A DNA stretch of 64,000 bases from Agromyces albus. Its GTDB lineage: Bacteria; Actinomycetota; Actinomycetes; Actinomycetales; Microbacteriaceae. The number at the start of each line of letters is the position of its first letter. Positions within the stretch are counted from its first letter, which is position 1. Positions 61,673 to 64,000 of this stretch are shown in pieces. The translations under genes and the position numbers were made by a program. A model generated the notes under the pieces. That model saw nothing but the letters and a program-made list of their open reading frames with translations, did not search any database and was not told where the DNA came from. The stretch is from positions 2,728,001 through 2,792,000 of the forward strand of contig NZ_JAUSWX010000001.1 of the NCBI RefSeq assembly GCF_030815405.1. Direction: 5' to 3'.

Positions 61673-64000
61673 TCACTGGCGGATGTCGGGAACCCTCACC
61701 GGAAGCCACCCTGCAGCCGTCGTGAACACGCCGGCGCCCGCTGACGCCCTGCCGAGCATGAACTTCGGGATCGGCGAGCCGACGACCTGCGTGCCGTTGA
61801 TGGCGCTCTCGGGTCGCAGCACGAGGGCGCGACGCGACTTCTTCGCCTCGACGAGCGGCCCGCCGAAAAGCGTCGAGACCGACTCGGTGTCGACGGAGAC
61901 GATGAACGTCGCGCGGTGCTTGACACCGGTCAGGGCGTGCTCGATCGGCGCGTTCTTGAACTGCTCCGCATCGTCGACGACGATCGTCACGTGCTCGCCG
62001 AGGAGGTCGAGGACCTCGTCGAGCTGCGCGGGCGTCGTATCGCCTGCCGTGATGATCGGCGCCGAGTGACCGGCTGCGACCTCCGTCAGGATCGATTTGC
62101 GCGAGGAGACGACGAGGATCGGCTCCTTGCGCCAGGCGAGCTGGTGCACGATCGCGGCGAGGGCGGAGGATCGGCCCGACTTGCGGCTGCCCGTCACCAC
62201 GAATCCACCCTCGGCCGGCCAGTCGAGCGTCAGCTTGGAGAGCAGGTCGCCGCCGACCGCCACGACCGGGCCGTCGACCGGTCCGGAGTCGCCGAGCGGC
62301 AGTTCATACGCGGCGGTGAGGGCGAGGTAGGCGGGAAGCGGATCGACCCGGAACGGCTGCGGGAGCTCTGCGAGCTGGTCGAACTGGTCGAAATGGTCGC
62401 GCACGCGCTCGACCGTGCGCCTGAGGGCCGTCGTCTGCGCCTCGCCGCGCGTGTCACGGACCAGGACCGCGAGCTGCGCCTCGGTGCCCGTGGAGCCGTA
62501 CAGCACGCGTCCGGGCGGGAGGTCGAGTGGGATGTCCTTGGCGAGGATCCCGGCGGTGCGATAGTCACTGATGTCGCGCATCGGCAGCACGTACTGCTCG
62601 TCGATGAACGAGGTGATCTTGTCGCCGGAGATGCCGCGATCGCCGGTGATCAGCACCCGCACCCCGACGGCCGGCCCCTCACGCAGCACCCGCATGAACT
62701 GGTCGCGGAAGGTGATCAGCTGGTCGGCGTTCATGGTCGAGAGCATGCGCTCCCAACCGTCCATCGCGAGGATCAGGTACGGCAGGGCTTCGGACGACGC
62801 CGACTGCAAGCGCTGCTCGTTGATGTGTCCGACCCCTGCGGTCGAGAGGATCGCCTGACGCCGGCCGAGCTCCTCCAGGAGCCGCTGGAGGAGTCGTGGC
62901 AGGCGATCCGCGTCGAGCTGCGTCACCACGGCGCCGCAGTGCGGGGCGTCGACGAACGGGAGGAGCGCTCCGTTGCCGAAGTCGATCACATACAGGTGAA
63001 GGTCGGCGGGCGAGAACTGCTGCACCACCTGGGCGAGCATCGTGCGGAGCGCCGTGGTACGCCCCGACATGGAGCCGCCGAGGTAGAGCACGTGGGATCC
63101 GTCGGCGACGTCCCAGGTCAGGCTGCGTTGCGACTGCTCTCCAGGCACATCCTCGAGCCCGAGGACGATGGAGGTCGGGGCGATCTGCTGATCCTCGAAC
63201 CGATCGAGCGGCAGGGTCGTCGGCAGGGGCAGCAGCCAAGGCGACGGGTTCTTCGCGATGCCGAGCTGCTGGGTCGCCGCCGTGATGAGGTTCACGAGGG
63301 CCCGGAGATCGGTGTCGTCGTGGTCGGTGTTCACCGCGTGCGTGGCCGCCGAGGCCGGGTACTTCGCCGGGAATCCGAGCGAGGTCCACTCGAGCGGCGC
63401 CTTCCGCGGCAGCACCTTCACCGTGCGCTGCACGCCCGGCCGGATGCCCGCGACGCGAGCGGTCTGGAACCCCGCGGGCGCGGCCGACGGGCCGAGTCGC
63501 ACGTAGCCGCGACCCGGAGTGGACGGACTGATGAAGGCGGCCTCACCGGAACCGAGGATGTCGGCCGAGTCCGAGCGATCGGTCACGCGAAGTGCCACGC
63601 GAAGGTTGATGTTCGACTGCATCTCGGGTGTCACCACGCCCGACGGACGTTGCGTGGCGAGCACGAGATTCACGCCGAGCGAACGACCGACTCGGGCGAT
63701 GCGCACGAGGCCGTCGATGAATTCGGGCAGCTCCGTCTTCAACTCGGCGAACTCGTCGATGACGATCATGAGCCTGGCGAGGCCGCGCCGGGCCGCGGTC
63801 TCCGCGTCTTTCGCCCACGCACCGTCGACGTCCTTCGCGTTCATGTCGCGGAGCACGCGCTCGCGTCGCTTCAGTTCTGCGTCGAGCGAGGCGAGCGCGC
63901 GCTCGGTCTCGCGGGCGTCGAGGTTCGTCACCATTCCGACGGTGTGGGGCAGTCGCTCGCAGTCCGCGAATGCCGACCCGCCCTTGTAGTCCACGAGCAC
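61673..64000 (-). CDS. FtsK/SpoIIIE-type T7SS ATPase (EccC/EssC-like), N-terminus off the right edge
   Basis: About 775 residues of the C-terminal part; the true start and the first Walker A lie outside the window. Domain 1 shows the Walker B LMIVIDEFAEL (near 63760) and ATQRPSG. Domain 2 has the P-loop GGSMSGRTT with Arg at 63061-63059 in place of Lys. Domain 3 has GSRKSGRSS with Arg at 62173-62171. The three-domain chain is the motor of type VII secretion, in which domain 3 binds the export signal of WXG100 substrates. First visible gene of the T7SS unit; membrane components are presumably further right. Confidence 0.92.
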   Translation of the reverse strand: MLVDYKGGSAFADCERLPHTVGMVTNLDARETERALASLDAELKRRERVLRDMNAKDVDGAWAKDAETAARRGLARLMIVIDEFAELKTELPEFIDGLVRIARVGRSLGVNLVLATQRPSGVVTPEMQSNINLRVALRVTDRSDSADILGSGEAAFISPSTPGRGYVRLGPSAAPAGFQTARVAGIRPGVQRTVKVLPRKAPLEWTSLGFPAKYPASAATHAVNTDHDDTDLRALVNLITAATQQLGIAKNPSPWLLPLPTTLPLDRFEDQQIAPTSIVLGLEDVPGEQSQRSLTWDVADGSHVLYLGGSMSGRTTALRTMLAQVVQQFSPADLHLYVIDFGNGALLPFVDAPHCGAVVTQLDADRLPRLLQRLLEELGRRQAILSTAGVGHINEQRLQSASSEALPYLILAMDGWERMLSTMNADQLITFRDQFMRVLREGPAVGVRVLITGDRGISGDKITSFIDEQYVLPMRDISDYRTAGILAKDIPLDLPPGRVLYGSTGTEAQLAVLVRDTRGEAQTTALRRTVERVRDHFDQFDQLAELPQPFRVDPLPAYLALTAAYELPLGDSGPVDGPVVAVGGDLLSKLTLDWPAEGGFVVTGSRKSGRSSALAAIVHQLAWRKEPILVVSSRKSILTEVAAGHSAPIITAGDTTPAQLDEVLDLLGEHVTIVVDDAEQFKNAPIEHALTGVKHRATFIVSVDTESVSTLFGGPLVEAKKSRRALVLRPESAINGTQVVGSPIPKFMLGRASAGAGVFTTAAGWLPVRVPDIRQ

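Overview
The window is a chromosomal stretch from a high-GC Gram-positive actinobacterium, most likely a Microbacteriaceae member of the Agromyces/Leifsonia type. This is inferred from the strong G/C third-position bias, actinobacterial gene orders (glmS-acpS-alr-tsaE-tsaB-rimI-tsaD; rpoA-rplQ near truA-rplM-rpsI; a spc operon without rpsN), HrcA/CIRCE control of groES, several apparently leaderless genes, and the recurring GGATGCC/GGCATCC word. No rRNA, tRNA, CRISPR array, transposase or prophage was seen.

Layout. 1-4200: partial rarD, groES with two CIRCE operators over its promoter, a THUMP-like methyltransferase, and three small DUF4190-type membrane proteins. 4291-10524: the t6A/cell-wall cluster tsaD-rimI-tsaB-tsaE-alr-acpS-glmS, where glmS carries an apparent single-base frameshift near 9993. 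10595-17267: coaA, glmM, rpsI-rplM, truA, an acyltransferase and a membrane protein. 17372-20465: rplQ-rpoA-rpsK-rpsM-rpmJ-infA. 20628-28535: a mannitol PTS locus (IIB-like protein, HPr, EI, MtlA, EIIA, MtlD) divergent from an MtlR-type regulator. 28552-41021: map-adk-secY joined to the full spc and S10 ribosomal operons. 41545-48714: an OsmC protein, a second acyltransferase, and the str operon (tuf-fusA-rpsG-rpsL). 48786-51433: small hypothetical membrane and cytosolic proteins.

The accessory part is 51497-64000, a type VII secretion (T7SS/ESX-like) locus. It encodes, in transcription order on the minus strand, a three-ATPase-domain FtsK/SpoIIIE (EccC/EssC-like) protein cut by the right edge, a zinc-ribbon/FHA protein, three different WXG100-type proteins, a 1960-residue secreted polytoxin, and a run of translationally coupled immunity-like genes. 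The polytoxin appears to hold four toxin modules in one chain after a CpnT-like N-terminus and an 18-bp minisatellite region: papain-fold glutamine deamidase 1, a TNT-type NAD glycohydrolase, papain-fold deamidase 2, and a C-terminal Ntox15/Tde1-type nuclease. The genes behind it are a Tdi1-like protein (the family that neutralises Tde1), a 99-residue protein, an unrelated 185-residue protein, and a 102-residue paralogue of the 99-residue one. Read outwards from the toxin, their order mirrors the toxin modules read from C- to N-terminus, with paralogous proteins opposite paralogous domains. This mirror-image module/immunity array is the most notable finding in the window.

Elsewhere the genes are mostly core translation, secretion, cell-wall precursor and sugar-uptake functions in tightly packed operons with ATGA, GTGA or 1-base overlaps.
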